From positions 3,849,001 to 3,913,000 of the forward strand of contig NC_016791.1 in assembly GCF_000244875.1 (NCBI RefSeq): 64,000 nt of DNA, given 5' to 3'. This document shows, piece after piece, positions 1 to 8,479 of the stretch. This DNA is from Clostridium sp. BNL1100. Its GTDB lineage: Bacteria > Bacillota > Clostridia > Acetivibrionales > DSM-1351. Under the pieces are notes generated by a model, which saw nothing but the letters and a program-made list of their open reading frames with translations, did not search any database and had not been told where the DNA came from. Each line of letters begins with the position of its first letter. Positions within the stretch are counted from its first letter, which is position 1. The translations under genes were made by a program, and so were the position numbers.

Positions 1-365
1 CCGAACTCATTTTTAAAAGTATCATATAACTCAGATAGCTTTTCCTTATAAATATCTATCCCCTTCATGCCTTGATATGAAGCTAAAATAGGATACTTTT
101 TACTCCACGCACTTGTCCAGTCAATTTCATCGACAATTAATTCTATATTAGTAACATCACCACCAATAGGGCATCCGCTAATAAGATAATCATAACTTAC
201 ATTGTATAGCTGACTAAGTAATTTAGCCTTTATTAGTTCAGGGACTGTTTGGTCTGTTTCCCATTTACTTACCGTTTGCCGGGATATACCCAATTTTTCA
301 GCAACTTCTTCTTGAGATAAACCAGCTTTTTTACGCAAATCTAGTAATTTTTCACCTAATGACAT
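1..365 (-). CDS. XRE-family transcriptional regulator, partial (C-terminus outside window)
   Basis: This reads from an ATG at 365 to the window edge without a stop, giving about 121 residues. The N-terminal 60 residues are a classic Cro/C1-type helix-turn-helix: it opens MSLGEKLLDLRKKAG, followed by SQEEVAEKLGISRQTVSKWE, the recognition helix signature of XRE repressors. The rest of the visible part is a linker ending KEKLSELYDTFKNEFG with no recognised domain. A GAAAGGTGC ribosome site precedes the ATG. The target and effector cannot be judged because the C-terminus is missing; homologues control mobile elements, stress genes or neighbouring transporters. The next 400 bases upstream are non-coding and hold the repeat at 534-791. 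Confidence 0.85.
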   Translation of the reverse strand, partial: MSLGEKLLDLRKKAGLSQEEVAEKLGISRQTVSKWETDQTVPELIKAKLLSQLYNVSYDYLISGCPIGGDVTNIELIVDEIDWTSAWSKKYPILASYQGMKGIDIYKEKLSELYDTFKNEF

Positions 366-533
366 AGTTATCGCACCTTTCATATATTTCGAATTAACTT
401 GTAGATACAGTATAATTGAAATAAAAATTGTCTTCTACCAACTAAAGTTGGAATTTTGTCAACCGAACTTAACATTTTAACGCATATATATATTTCTTAC
501 TTCGTAGTTTTTAACAAATGCGAAACAGTATGA

Positions 534-791
534 CTCTAAAACAAATAGTTACAGAAAATATAAGAAAATTTTCGATCTAATAAAATTATCAGAATTTCGA
601 CCCCGGGGGTCGTTTTCTTCAAAAAAGAAAGTATTTCGCGTTTTATTATCATCATCTCTACCTCAAGAGTTTTACGGTTTTTAATAAAACCTATACTCTC
701 AAAAAATTGATTCGCACATACCCTCTCCGACTTTTTTCCACGCGTTTCCAAGTAGTGCATACCCTCCGTAAAATCAAGTACCCGACAATAG
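534..791. repeat. Repeat copy A: recombinase-associated segment (half shared, half inverted relative to copy B)
   Basis: Positions about 667-791 match 9571-9695 in the same orientation with few differences. Positions about 534-666 match 9434-9570 only as the reverse complement. A GC-rich palindrome (GACCCCGGGGGTC) sits near the centre of the inverted half. The non-inverted half includes the last codons of the zinc-finger gene at 774-1277 and the sequence after it. A 74-codon ORF spans this segment on the minus strand but is not conserved in copy B, where it stops after two codons, so I do not call it a gene. Confidence 0.75.
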
Positions 792-1277
792 TAAATCCTT
801 GAGCCATTTCGGCAAGCAGCTCACTTTTTTATACTCCTGAATTTTATTTATCACTTCTGCTGCATCCTCTTCCCGCCAGAATCTATCCCTGATATAGCAC
901 TTCTGACTACAGTACTTTCGCCCATTTGCTCCTAATGATTTGAATTCTGCTCCGCAATATTCACAAATTAGTTTATACGATTTCCTGTGAATATTCTCCC
1001 ATTCTCTTTTACAGCTTAAAGAGCAGTACTTTTTTCTACGCCCAGATTTATTTTGTACAATTTGGCTCCCACAGTTAAGGCACAAAATGGATTGGAACTC
1101 CTCTTTCATTACACTACGATACTCTGATACTAACTCTGTTGCTAATCCGTTTAATCCATTCCTTACACAGTAACCCCTGACCGAGTCCCTTGACAACCCT
1201 ATTGATTTAGCTATTTTCTCATACCCAAAACCTTGGTAGCGAAGTACTTTGATTTGTTGTTTTTGCTCTCCTGTCAT
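774..1277 (-). CDS. HTH / double zinc-finger protein associated with serine recombinases
   Basis: The protein has 167 residues from the ATG at 1277, which is preceded by AAGGAGG; an in-frame ATG nine codons upstream lacks such a site. Residues 1-40 (MTGEQKQQIKVLRYQGFGY...) form a sigma-70 region 4-like or resolvase-like helix-turn-helix. Two Cys clusters follow: CLNCGSQ with YCSLSCKREW, and CEYCGAEF with KYCSQKCYIRDRFW, each a probable zinc site. Proteins of this layout are commonly found beside clostridial serine recombinases, sometimes labelled 'RNA polymerase subunit sigma-70', and are thought to bind DNA. No intact recombinase follows here. The end of the gene lies in the repeat that is also found next to the broken recombinase at 8480-9433, so both were probably once the same cassette type. 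Confidence 0.7.
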   Translation of the reverse strand: MTGEQKQQIKVLRYQGFGYEKIAKSIGLSRDSVRGYCVRNGLNGLATELVSEYRSVMKEEFQSILCLNCGSQIVQNKSGRRKKYCSLSCKREWENIHRKSYKLICEYCGAEFKSLGANGRKYCSQKCYIRDRFWREEDAAEVINKIQEYKKVSCLPKWLKDLLLSGT

Positions 1278-1354
1278 TATTTGTAATGCCTCCTTAATAT
1301 TCATTTTTTACTTTTTAGTAATCTGTGTCAAGGAGGTATTTCGATGGATAGTAC

Positions 1355-1405
1355 AACTGCAGCGCATAGTCAAATACCTAAACAATATAATCGAACAAGT
1401 ATCTA
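1355..1405 (+). pseudogene. Short remnant of an IS6-type transposase
   Basis: About 40 bases on the plus strand encode RIVKYLNNIIEQ, which matches VKYLNNIIEQ of the broken IS6-type transposase at 6861-7576 at both DNA and protein level. Nothing else of the transposase is visible on either side. It is most likely the scar of a largely deleted IS copy in the opposite orientation. The remainder of 1305-1558 shows no gene; the last part is the leader of the lipoprotein gene. Confidence 0.55.
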
Positions 1406-1558
1406 TTGGATTCTGTCCCAAAATTTTACACTATATTTACTTTTAAATGATATAATTTCATTGCTATTCGATAAATAAAAATATAATCTATAAAAGGAGG
1501 TAAATAATTTATTTAATGAACAATACAATAAACTCTAGCTAAATGGAAGGTAATTTTT

Positions 1559-2122
1559 ATGAAAAAAATTAATCTGGCCTTTGTTTTCTTACTTGTCTTA
1601 GGATTCTTAATCGGATGCTCACAGCAACCCAAAAAAGATATAGAGAGCTATATTGCAAAAAACTTTGATTGTAAAACTTTAAAATCTGTAAATGAGACAG
1701 TTCCTCCAATATTAGGAGGAAAATTTAACTACTATGTATCATTTGTTGATAAATCAGATAATGACTGCTTTTTAATTATTAATCCTAATTTTGAAAAATA
1801 TATTCTTATTTACAACAATTTGTATATTGAGCATAATTCTAAGAAGCTACAAGATAAGTTCAAGGATTTAATCCAGACTAAACTTAATCCACCGAATTTA
1901 AGTTCAGAATACTTAATTAAGTCAGAATTAATTGATTTAAATATAAAAAAGGTCAAAAGCAACTTAGATTTGTTTAAGAATGGCGAGGTAGGAGAAATGC
2001 ACATACAAGAGGATTATATTTATAATGATAAGAAAAAAGGAAAAGCATTAGGGCCTTCACTAGTTAAAAATACTATATTGTTTGATACTGAAACAAAACA
2101 TTATTATGAGTTTGATAATTAG
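1559..2122 (+). CDS. Lipoprotein of unknown function
   Basis: A 187-residue protein with an obvious type II signal peptide: MKKINLAFVFLLVLGFLIGC, the last Cys being the lipidation site. The mature part is charged, lysine-rich and polar, with no repeats or recognisable domain; it should sit on the outer face of the membrane. The ATG at 1559 has GGAAGG about nine bases upstream. It is the only gene on the plus strand in this part of the window and stands alone. Its 3' end abuts a recombinase N-terminal remnant on the other strand, so the junction was probably made by an insertion or deletion. No function can be proposed. Confidence 0.75.
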   Translation: MKKINLAFVFLLVLGFLIGCSQQPKKDIESYIAKNFDCKTLKSVNETVPPILGGKFNYYVSFVDKSDNDCFLIINPNFEKYILIYNNLYIEHNSKKLQDKFKDLIQTKLNPPNLSSEYLIKSELIDLNIKKVKSNLDLFKNGEVGEMHIQEDYIYNDKKKGKALGPSLVKNTILFDTETKHYYEFDN

Positions 2123-2366
2123 TTCATGAATTCAGGCCTTATTTCCTTTTTGGTCCCACTTATCCCTTCATCAGAGTAAATACCTGCAAACTCCCATTGA
2201 GAGTTAATTTGAATATATTGCGTCTAATGGCTTACCTGTGCTTCAAATGAATTTTGCTGTTCCTTATGCATGGAACTGACTCTGCAATATGCATAAACTC
2301 GTATTTTCCTATTATCAGCCGCTTCGCTCTCACAATTGCTTGCTTCAATAACAGACTTTCTTCACT
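2123..2366 (-). pseudogene. N-terminal remnant of a serine recombinase
   Basis: The otherwise empty stretch between the lipoprotein and the ABC operon encodes, on the minus strand, a degraded resolvase catalytic domain. NRKIRVYAYCRVSSMHKEQQ contains the YxRVS motif with the catalytic serine. After an in-frame stop it continues as INSQWEFAGIYSDEGISGT and ends at the lipoprotein stop. The remnant covers roughly the first 75 residues of a large serine recombinase. It carries a nonsense codon, a probable frameshift near its start and a complete loss of the C-terminus. Its C-terminal half is not adjacent; the C-terminal fragment at 8480-9433 lies on the wrong side to be its simple continuation. 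Confidence 0.7.
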
Positions 2367-2453
2367 ACTCTCTCCTCCTCTTCTTTTAAAAAGTAGGTGC
2401 GTAAGTTAATGACATTCAAATATAATTCTTAAAAGTAGAGTAGTTGGTTATCC

Positions 2454-3113
2454 TCAGACTTTTGCATCTTTTCGAATTACCTCAAGTGTTCCGTTATCCA
2501 TTTCACATACTGTATCACACAAAATGTCTATATCTTCAGCACTATGGCTGGAGAGGATGATGGTTTTACCTTCATTTCGAAGATTAATCAAAAGTTCACG
2601 TATCTCACTAATACCATGCTTATCTATGCCATTCATAGGTTCATCTAACAAAAGTATTGACTGGTTTTCCATTATTGCTTGTGCAATTCCAAGTCTTTGA
2701 CGCATCCCCAAAGAGTATTTTCCTACCCACTTCTTATTTTCCGGGTCAAGTCCAACACGTTTGATAGCGTTTTTTATTTCTTCCTTTGAAATATTACTAT
2801 TGATTGAAGCTAAAAACATTAAATTTTTGTAAGCGCTATAGTTTGGCAAAAAACCCGGAGCTTCTATTATAATTCCTACATCTTTTGGTACATCAGTATC
2901 TACTCCAATACGCTTACCATTTACTATGATTTCTCCTGAAGTTACTGGAACAAAACCGCAAATACATTTTAAAAGCATGGTCTTGCCTGACCCATTACGT
3001 CCGATTAGACCATGTATTTTATTTTTCTCAAAAGTAACAGACACATTTTTTAACACTGTATTTTCTTTAAATGATTTGCTTACATTATTAATTATAATAA
3101 TATCCTTATTCAT
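2454..3113 (-). CDS. ABC transporter ATP-binding protein
   Basis: A 219-residue ATPase subunit of an export-type or peptide-handling ABC transporter. Visible motifs in order are Walker A GRNGSGKT (about residues 37-44), the signature stretch LGMRQRLGIAQ, Walker B ILLLDEPMNGID and the switch histidine in SSHSAED. The length is slightly short for the BcrA/NatA-like family, which usually has a C-terminal extension. It is the last gene of a five-gene minus-strand operon, 21 bases after the permease at 3135-3989, and presumably drives the two permeases encoded just upstream. The substrate is unknown; context suggests the small secreted protein at 6166-6576 or defence against a related peptide. Confidence 0.9.
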   Translation of the reverse strand: MNKDIIIINNVSKSFKENTVLKNVSVTFEKNKIHGLIGRNGSGKTMLLKCICGFVPVTSGEIIVNGKRIGVDTDVPKDVGIIIEAPGFLPNYSAYKNLMFLASINSNISKEEIKNAIKRVGLDPENKKWVGKYSLGMRQRLGIAQAIMENQSILLLDEPMNGIDKHGISEIRELLINLRNEGKTIILSSHSAEDIDILCDTVCEMDNGTLEVIRKDAKV

Positions 3114-3134
3114 AAAATAACTCTCCTATTTTAA

Positions 3135-3989
3135 TTATACCGGAGGTAATATATTTACCGACTTTTTCCGGGCAGAAAAAACTGCTATAAATCCAGATAA
3201 AACTATTCCTACAGCGAAGAAGGAAAATGCATATATATCTGTTGGACGGGTTGATAATCCACTAGTATCAAGAATAGATAAACGTGCCAATGATAAAATT
3301 GAAAAATGATATGTGTAAAAAGGCAGTGCATTTTGGATTACCATATCTAAACAAACCATCACAGAAGCTACAATAGCTCCAATGGCTCTATTAAAGTTGA
3401 TATTGAAAATAAATATAATAAGTCCTAATAAAGTCCCGGCACACCACTCCAGTATCAAACTTAGAAAAAAAGCATGAACAGGTGTGTATATTGATTGTAT
3501 TTCATAATTTATAGGCAAAGTTATATTAAATACTTGTCCTGCATTCGTCTGTGCGAGAGTCCCTAAAACCTTCCCCCACTCATTACTAAGGAACATATTC
3601 GGCGATATAATGATACAACTGACCACTGCTAAGAATGAAAAGTAAATAGCTGTACTTACCATGATATATAATACCTGTCCAAGTCCCCACCGGGTTCTGC
3701 CACTGCGAATAATAGAATATGGCTGTGTTACATCCATAAATGGAGCATCGCAGAAAAGAAATACGATTCCAAACATCATTACCATTTGTGTAAAAACAGA
3801 GTCAGCGAAAAACGGAAATACCCAAGGGGTAACTCTGTACCCTGTACTATTTGAAAAATTAATTATAGGTTTAAGATAATTAACTAAAAATATAATAAGT
3901 AATATAAATAATATTAAGATACGCGGGTTTGACGGCCATTTCCGAATATTATTTACAGCTGTTGAAAGAACCTTTCTCATTTTAACCAT
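3135..3989 (-). CDS. ABC transporter permease-like membrane protein (284 aa)
   Basis: The protein has about six hydrophobic segments, for example ILILFILLIIFLVNYL near the N-terminus, MVMMFGIVFLFC and AIYFSFLAVVSCIIIS. The cytoplasmic N-terminus is short and basic, and the C-terminus ends in an Arg/Lys-rich tail (SARKKSVNILPPV). It overlaps the upstream permease gene by eight bases, indicating translational coupling. No substrate-binding motif is visible. The two permeases differ clearly in sequence, so the transporter would be a heterodimer powered by the ATPase at 2454-3113. I infer the function from context and topology only. Confidence 0.75.
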   Translation of the reverse strand: MVKMRKVLSTAVNNIRKWPSNPRILILFILLIIFLVNYLKPIINFSNSTGYRVTPWVFPFFADSVFTQMVMMFGIVFLFCDAPFMDVTQPYSIIRSGRTRWGLGQVLYIMVSTAIYFSFLAVVSCIIISPNMFLSNEWGKVLGTLAQTNAGQVFNITLPINYEIQSIYTPVHAFFLSLILEWCAGTLLGLIIFIFNINFNRAIGAIVASVMVCLDMVIQNALPFYTYHFSILSLARLSILDTSGLSTRPTDIYAFSFFAVGIVLSGFIAVFSARKKSVNILPPV

Positions 3990-4758
3990 TTTCTAACCTA
4001 CCTTTTACTTTTCTTGAAAATAAAAATCCTATTACAATAATTAATGTAAGATGTAGTAGTATAACATATCCAAGGCTGGTTGCAGTTCCTCCAATTGCAC
4101 ATCGCCCCTGACTAATTCTGTTTAACCGCAGCCATACAGGAAATTTACCTGTGAAAAGGTTTAGAACATAGTACATTATAAAAGGAGTAAATAGTGCAAT
4201 ATATTTATTAGGTAAGTATGTTGATGCATAAAGACCAACCGTAGTCCATAAAGCAGCCGTTAAAAATCCCAAGATACAATAAACCCCAAAATATAAAAAG
4301 TATCTTTCATTTATAAGCAATTCTCCGCCCAGTGCTTTTGTATAATTATTTATATCAGAATTAATGCTTATTACCGGAAGACTAATTTTGAGTGATGCCA
4401 CAAATACTAACATTCCAAAGACGTATGCACTTCCGGCGGATATCATGCACGTTATAATTTTTGAAATAGTATATCGTTTTATTCCTGTACGAATAATAAA
4501 TGGTTTTATGTATTGATTATTCCAGTCACTGCAAAAACATGTTGTATATGGGAGTATGGATACTAGTATAAATATTATGTCAAAAGTACCGGCCTCTTTG
4601 GCATATCTAAACAAATATAGTATATCAGGTGCAAACTTTAGCTCACTCCAAGCACCCATATAGTAAACTATACACACTCCTAGGATTGCTAAAGTAAACT
4701 CAATCGATATAACTGAACGTACCAAATCATTTTTTATAGTTTTGAAAAAAGATTTCAT
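3982..4758 (-). CDS. ABC transporter permease-like membrane protein (258 aa)
   Basis: About six predicted transmembrane segments, including FTLAILGVCIVYYMGAW near the start, AYVFGMLVFVASLKI, YILGFLTAALWTT-like stretches, and VILLHLTLIIVIGFLF close to the C-terminus. It ends in a basic tail (SRKVKGRLENG). The loop FCSDWNNQYIKPFIIRTG resembles the cytosolic coupling region of ABC-2-type permeases, in which a short motif after the second membrane helix contacts the ATPase. The start is an ATG preceded by GAGGAG. It follows the lipoprotein gene by 18 bases and overlaps the next permease gene, so the three are surely one transcript. Confidence 0.75.
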   Translation of the reverse strand: MKSFFKTIKNDLVRSVISIEFTLAILGVCIVYYMGAWSELKFAPDILYLFRYAKEAGTFDIIFILVSILPYTTCFCSDWNNQYIKPFIIRTGIKRYTISKIITCMISAGSAYVFGMLVFVASLKISLPVISINSDINNYTKALGGELLINERYFLYFGVYCILGFLTAALWTTVGLYASTYLPNKYIALFTPFIMYYVLNLFTGKFPVWLRLNRISQGRCAIGGTATSLGYVILLHLTLIIVIGFLFSRKVKGRLENG

Positions 4759-4776
4759 AATGACTCCTCATTTGGA

Positions 4777-5952
4777 CTAAAGAATTTCTTCTCCAGAAAT
4801 GGCGTTAACACGAATATATGTATTTGGAACTTTGTCAATTTCAGCGATATTTGTGTTTTCCGTATTTTTTCCTCTTTGATTAATCGTAAAAAGCCAGCAG
4901 GGTACAAGATTTAATTGTTTTAAATCTATTGCGCCGGTTTTTGAATCAATTTTTGGATTTATTAATTTAGGCGTATATATAAGAGAAATACTTTTAATTA
5001 CAACCTCATTTTGTAGAATTACACTCTCATATCTCTTTTTTACAGTTTCCAATGCTTTGTCGATTGTAATTACAGACTTGGCATCGCCAGCAGTTCCAAC
5101 CTTCTTATAAATTGTGCCTAGGGGAGTAAAAAGTTCAATCCCTTTTTTTGAAATGATAATTTCAATTTGACTTCCACTCACGGGAATACCTGAAGGAATC
5201 TGAGTATATCCTATATTGTCACATGGAATTCCGTTTATATCTATCCTAAATTGTATATAATAAAATTCATCATCCTTTGTCCATTTTTCTTTCAGTTTAA
5301 CCTTACCAGCATCAACAAAACCCTGAAGACCTTCTTTTAGGCTTTTTTCCTGTTCCTGTTGCATGGTTTTATAGTCAATTGAATAAGCTTTGGGCTGACC
5401 ATGTGTAGTTATGTTAAGTTTACTAATAAATTTTTTTGCTTTTGAAATTGCTTCCTGTTTAGACATGAAGTCCAGATTTTCCAACTTGAATTTATTTAGA
5501 TTTCCAGTATCCGATGTATTAATAATGCCCTGAATATTACTCTTTAACGATGTATAAAATTCAAAAAAGGTTTTATCATTAAGTACCATAAGATTCTTTT
5601 CATCATCTTTATACAATACCCCAACACCCTCTTTTTTACCGTTGATATGTTTTGTTCCAAAGAATATTTTAAGTAGTACTTCGGGGTTAAACTTAATGCT
5701 TTCAGCTTTTAGTACTGAAGCACTCTCCATTTTAGGGGCATCAACTATTGCATCAACATATAGGTTTTCTCCCAGATTTTTTTTATATCTTTGTGTTGAC
5801 TGGGATGAATTATTCGAGCCCTCTTGAACTGAAGTAATCGAAGATTCTGCAGCTGAGATATTTGTATTTGAATTTATTCTTTCTTCGTTAGAACACCCTA
5901 TAAATGTAAGTAGGAACATGCAAGTAAATACTATTAAAAATGTTTTCCTCAC
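4777..5952 (-). CDS. Lipoprotein in ABC operon, possibly DUF6034 family
   Basis: A 391-residue lipoprotein starting at a GTG with a GGAG site upstream. The signal peptide ends in LLTFIGC, the lipidated Cys. A Ser/Asn-rich linker (NSNTNISAAESSITSVQEGS) leads into a mixed alpha/beta domain of about 330 residues that contains two regions rich in aromatic and charged residues, such as DEFYYIQFRIDINGIPC. The overall layout resembles the clostridial DUF6034 lipoproteins as I remember them, but I cannot verify this. It would be anchored outside next to the permeases and could act as a sensor, a chaperone or an immunity lipoprotein for the secreted small protein. Confidence 0.7.
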   Translation of the reverse strand: MRKTFLIVFTCMFLLTFIGCSNEERINSNTNISAAESSITSVQEGSNNSSQSTQRYKKNLGENLYVDAIVDAPKMESASVLKAESIKFNPEVLLKIFFGTKHINGKKEGVGVLYKDDEKNLMVLNDKTFFEFYTSLKSNIQGIINTSDTGNLNKFKLENLDFMSKQEAISKAKKFISKLNITTHGQPKAYSIDYKTMQQEQEKSLKEGLQGFVDAGKVKLKEKWTKDDEFYYIQFRIDINGIPCDNIGYTQIPSGIPVSGSQIEIIISKKGIELFTPLGTIYKKVGTAGDAKSVITIDKALETVKKRYESVILQNEVVIKSISLIYTPKLINPKIDSKTGAIDLKQLNLVPCWLFTINQRGKNTENTNIAEIDKVPNTYIRVNAISGEEIL

Positions 5953-6087
5953 TATTAAAGTCTCCTTATTTATTGGTCATGAAACGTCATAGTTTGCTAA
6001 TATATAATTGATAATAGGCACAGGTTATTTGAAAATACTACCTTGTAAAATGATTTATATTTGTACTAATCATTTTCACTAAAAACT

Positions 6088-6123
6088 ATTTATGGAATCT
6101 TTAGCAAAAAAGATTCCATAAAT
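6088..6123 (-). terminator. Hairpin between the small secreted protein gene and the lipoprotein gene
   Basis: A perfect 14-bp stem (6088-6101 pairing with 6110-6123) with an eight-base loop lies in the 213-base gap after the gene at 6166-6576. On the minus strand it is followed by AGTTTTTAGTG, so it can act as a Rho-independent terminator or attenuator. This would let the small secreted protein be made in excess over the downstream lipoprotein and transporter. Confidence 0.75.
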
Positions 6124-6165
6124 GTAATTAAGCCAGTAGCGAGTATATGACTTACAATTATCTTA

Positions 6166-6576
6166 TTAAGGATTCCATTGGCCTAATACTACAATTCCTC
6201 CCGGAAAAGCAGAATCTTTATCTTGGTAGCCATTAAGATAGTAATATGTATTTGGTACTCCTCCACCTGAAATTATATAATTCAAGGTAAACGGTAATGA
6301 CGTTCCCCATGCTATCCCATTTTTAGCTTCTGTGGCAGCAACTCCGTCAGAAGCACGCCTAACACGAAACGTTATTATATCATCAGAATGAGCAGTAGTA
6401 TCGGTTATTGTAACGTAAGCCTTCTGTTCATAATCTGATTTTCTAACATTTGAACTGCTTTGACTATGTCCAATAGTAAGATCAAAACGATATGACCCTA
6501 AGTCAGCAAATGCACTACTCGTCATTAATAGGGTTATAACTCCTATCAAACATGCAATAGTAATCTTTTTTTTCAT
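6166..6576 (-). CDS. Small secreted protein, candidate bacteriocin-like or ABC-linked exported protein
   Basis: A 136-residue protein with a clear Sec signal peptide (basic MKKK, a hydrophobic core, cleavage after SSAFA). The mature chain of about 110 residues has no Cys, is rich in Ser, Thr, Gly and Tyr, and looks all-beta (YVTITDTTAHSDDIITFRVR, then GGGVPNTYYYLNGYQDKDS). It heads an operon with a lipoprotein and a three-part ABC transporter, separated from them by a 14-bp terminator-like hairpin. This is the arrangement of lactococcin 972-like and other small exported proteins with dedicated ABC immunity or export modules. I see no definite family signature, so toxin activity is inference; a regulatory or surface role is equally possible. 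Confidence 0.7.
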   Translation of the reverse strand: MKKKITIACLIGVITLLMTSSAFADLGSYRFDLTIGHSQSSSNVRKSDYEQKAYVTITDTTAHSDDIITFRVRRASDGVAATEAKNGIAWGTSLPFTLNYIISGGGVPNTYYYLNGYQDKDSAFPGGIVVLGQWNP

Positions 6577-6860
6577 AATAAGAAAAGCCTTCCAGTTGTA
6601 ATTGATTACATATGTTTTTATAGCGTTACTGTTTGTTTATGTTACTCGCATTAAAAACTAACAGCATCAGATAAAAATGTAGCATTAATTTGAAATTATG
6701 TCAATATATTCATATTGTTTATGAAGGTTAAATTGTAACATCCTATCAATAAGTTTTTGGAACTTGTTACTACTTGTAATATTTTTGGCCCTGTTTAAAA
6801 TAATACTTTAACAGGAAATATTTTTATAATAGGGGAGATGACTTTTATTTCACTAATATT

Positions 6861-7576
6861 TTATGCAATACCAAAAATCTGGTTAATCAATATAACTTCA
6901 TCTGTTATATTTGACGTACCAGCTTGCCCTTTATGTATCATGTGAAGGGTTTCAACTCAAGCAATAATGGAACAGGCGGAACTGAAATTCTTAAAACCAA
7001 GCATAGAGTTGGTGACTCGCTTGATGTGCCTGTGATCCTGTTCGATTATGTTGTTTAGATATTTAACGGTTCGATGCTCTACTTTGCAGGGCAAATTACC
7101 ACAATATTGTTCTTCAATAATAGCCACTTCTGTGGCAGCATGTTTATCTGTTGTGATAACTCTTGGCATAGAATTATGAGGGGAGGAAAGAGCCCTTTTT
7201 AAGAACTTTTTGGCTGATTTTTTATCGCGGTTCATAGATAACCAGAAATCTATAGTATTACCAGAAGAGTCTACATCACATAAAGATACATATATTTACC
7301 ACGGATTTTCAAATAAGTTTCATCTAGACGCCATGAATCATTGCTAGGTTTCAGATACTTTCTAATATTTTTACTCATAATAGGCGAATATTGAAGAACC
7401 CAGCGATAGATGGTGGAAGGATGTATGCTTAGACCACGTTCTTGCATTATTTCAGCTAAATCTGGAAATGAGAGACTGTATTTCAAATACCAACGAACAC
7501 ATAAAATTATGATGTCTGATTCATAGTGTTTCCATTTGAATAAATTTGATCTCATATGACATTTTCTCCTTACCAA
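6861..7576 (-). pseudogene. IS6-family transposase, disrupted by a frameshift and a premature stop
   Basis: The N-terminal part (7576 down to about 7275) reads MRSNLFKWKHYESDIIILCV...YRWVLQYSP, the HTH region, and SWRLDETYLKIRGKYMYLY, which holds the first catalytic Asp. A one-base loss then shifts the frame; the correct frame resumes with VDSSGNTIDFWLSMNRDK. The second part includes RVITTDKHAA (second Asp region) and EHRTVKYLNNIIEQDHRHIK (Glu/Asn region). A TGA then interrupts the C-terminus before VETLHMIHKGQAG. Both lesions should abolish the transposase. One candidate terminal sequence (rc TTTCTGTTGCAAAAACTTTT, about 7616-7637) is visible upstream; I did not find a convincing partner on the other side. 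Confidence 0.85.
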
Positions 7577-7678
7577 TAGTAGGATATGATTTTAACATAG
7601 GAGTTGTAGAAGAGTCAAAAGTTTTTGCAACAGAAACATATCAGTTACTAGGTCTATACCTTAATAGATTTATTTACA

Positions 7679-7945
7679 TTATTCTTTTAAAGATAATAGG
7701 CATAAAATTTCGATTATCATAAAAGAAATAAAAAAAAGAGGGATGAGTAGTAGTTTTTGGTAATTTGTTGTAGAAATATAAATTCCAATAATGAAAATAA
7801 AAGTTTGCATTAAAAAACGGAATAATTTAATTGGTTTGCTATAATGGAGATAATATTTTTCATTACAGGAATTACATCTCTCTTTAAATAATAGCTTAAA
7901 ATTTAATTCCTGTTTTTGTTTACATATAGGGCATCCTATTTTCAT
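7679..7945 (-). CDS. Small zinc-ribbon membrane protein
   Basis: Starting at the ATG at 7945, which has AAGGAGA nine bases upstream, the protein has 88 residues; an upstream in-frame ATG at 7993 lacks a ribosome site. The N-terminus is a zinc ribbon, CPICKQKQ and CNSCNEKY, followed by two hydrophobic helices (FLMQTFIFIIGIYIS and LLIPLFFISFMIIEIL). Small ribbon-plus-two-helix proteins occur in many Firmicutes without known function. It sits alone between the IS6 remnant and low-complexity AT-rich DNA. There is no basis for a specific role. Confidence 0.55.
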   Translation of the reverse strand: MKIGCPICKQKQELNFKLLFKERCNSCNEKYYLHYSKPIKLFRFLMQTFIFIIGIYISTTNYQKLLLIPLFFISFMIIEILCLLSLKE

Positions 7946-8055
7946 TAATTGTATTCTCCTTAAATGTATGTATCTTAATAAATCACTTTCCAAAAAATCT
8001 TAATATACTATACGAAAGTTTGTTGGTCTGTAGCAGATTGAATTTTCTTTGCTAG

Positions 8056-8244
8056 TCATGCCTTAACCACCTTTACTACGATTGTAATACCTTCTTGTGC
8101 TGCTGCAATCTTTAGTTGTCTATGCAGTTCAGCATATATTGCAATATTATTCAACTGTTTCTTTTCATTCTCAGACCAATTTTTCATCTCCTTTAACAAA
8201 ATGTTATTAATTACTATTACAGCAAAAACAGTAAATAATATCAA
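8056..8244 (-). CDS. Short hypothetical ORF, possibly a remnant
   Basis: A 62-residue ORF whose middle, NIAIYAELHRQLKIAAAQEG, resembles the ribbon-helix-helix core of ParD/CopG-type proteins. The C-terminus (ITIVVKVVKA) departs from that pattern and the N-terminus is hydrophobic. The ribosome site is poor at both possible starts: at the internal ATG, AAAGGAG touches the start codon. It may be a decayed antitoxin-like gene. No toxin partner is visible. The 230 bases between this and the recombinase fragment hold nothing I recognise. Confidence 0.3.
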   Translation of the reverse strand: MILFTVFAVIVINNILLKEMKNWSENEKKQLNNIAIYAELHRQLKIAAAQEGITIVVKVVKA

Positions 8245-8479
8245 GTAAATTAATTTTAGTTACTTATGTGCATGTTATCACATCTATTAATCATTCTTCC
8301 TAATACATAGATTAATAAATGTATATAAAAGGAAAAAGGTATTATAGAAGTTGATTATTCAAATTTTGCATTGCTTTTTGATATAAAGTATAAAAAAGCT
8401 TTTATCGATAATCTTAATGTGGTATTTGCCGGTTTAGTTAGCTCTACCCCTATAACTAAGTGGATATTTTAAGGACATA

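Noticed and set aside
536-760. 74-codon ORF on the minus strand with a good ribosome site
   Set aside because: It spans the inverted half of repeat copy A. In copy B the same start is followed by a stop after two codons, and the protein has no recognisable features, so coding is unlikely.
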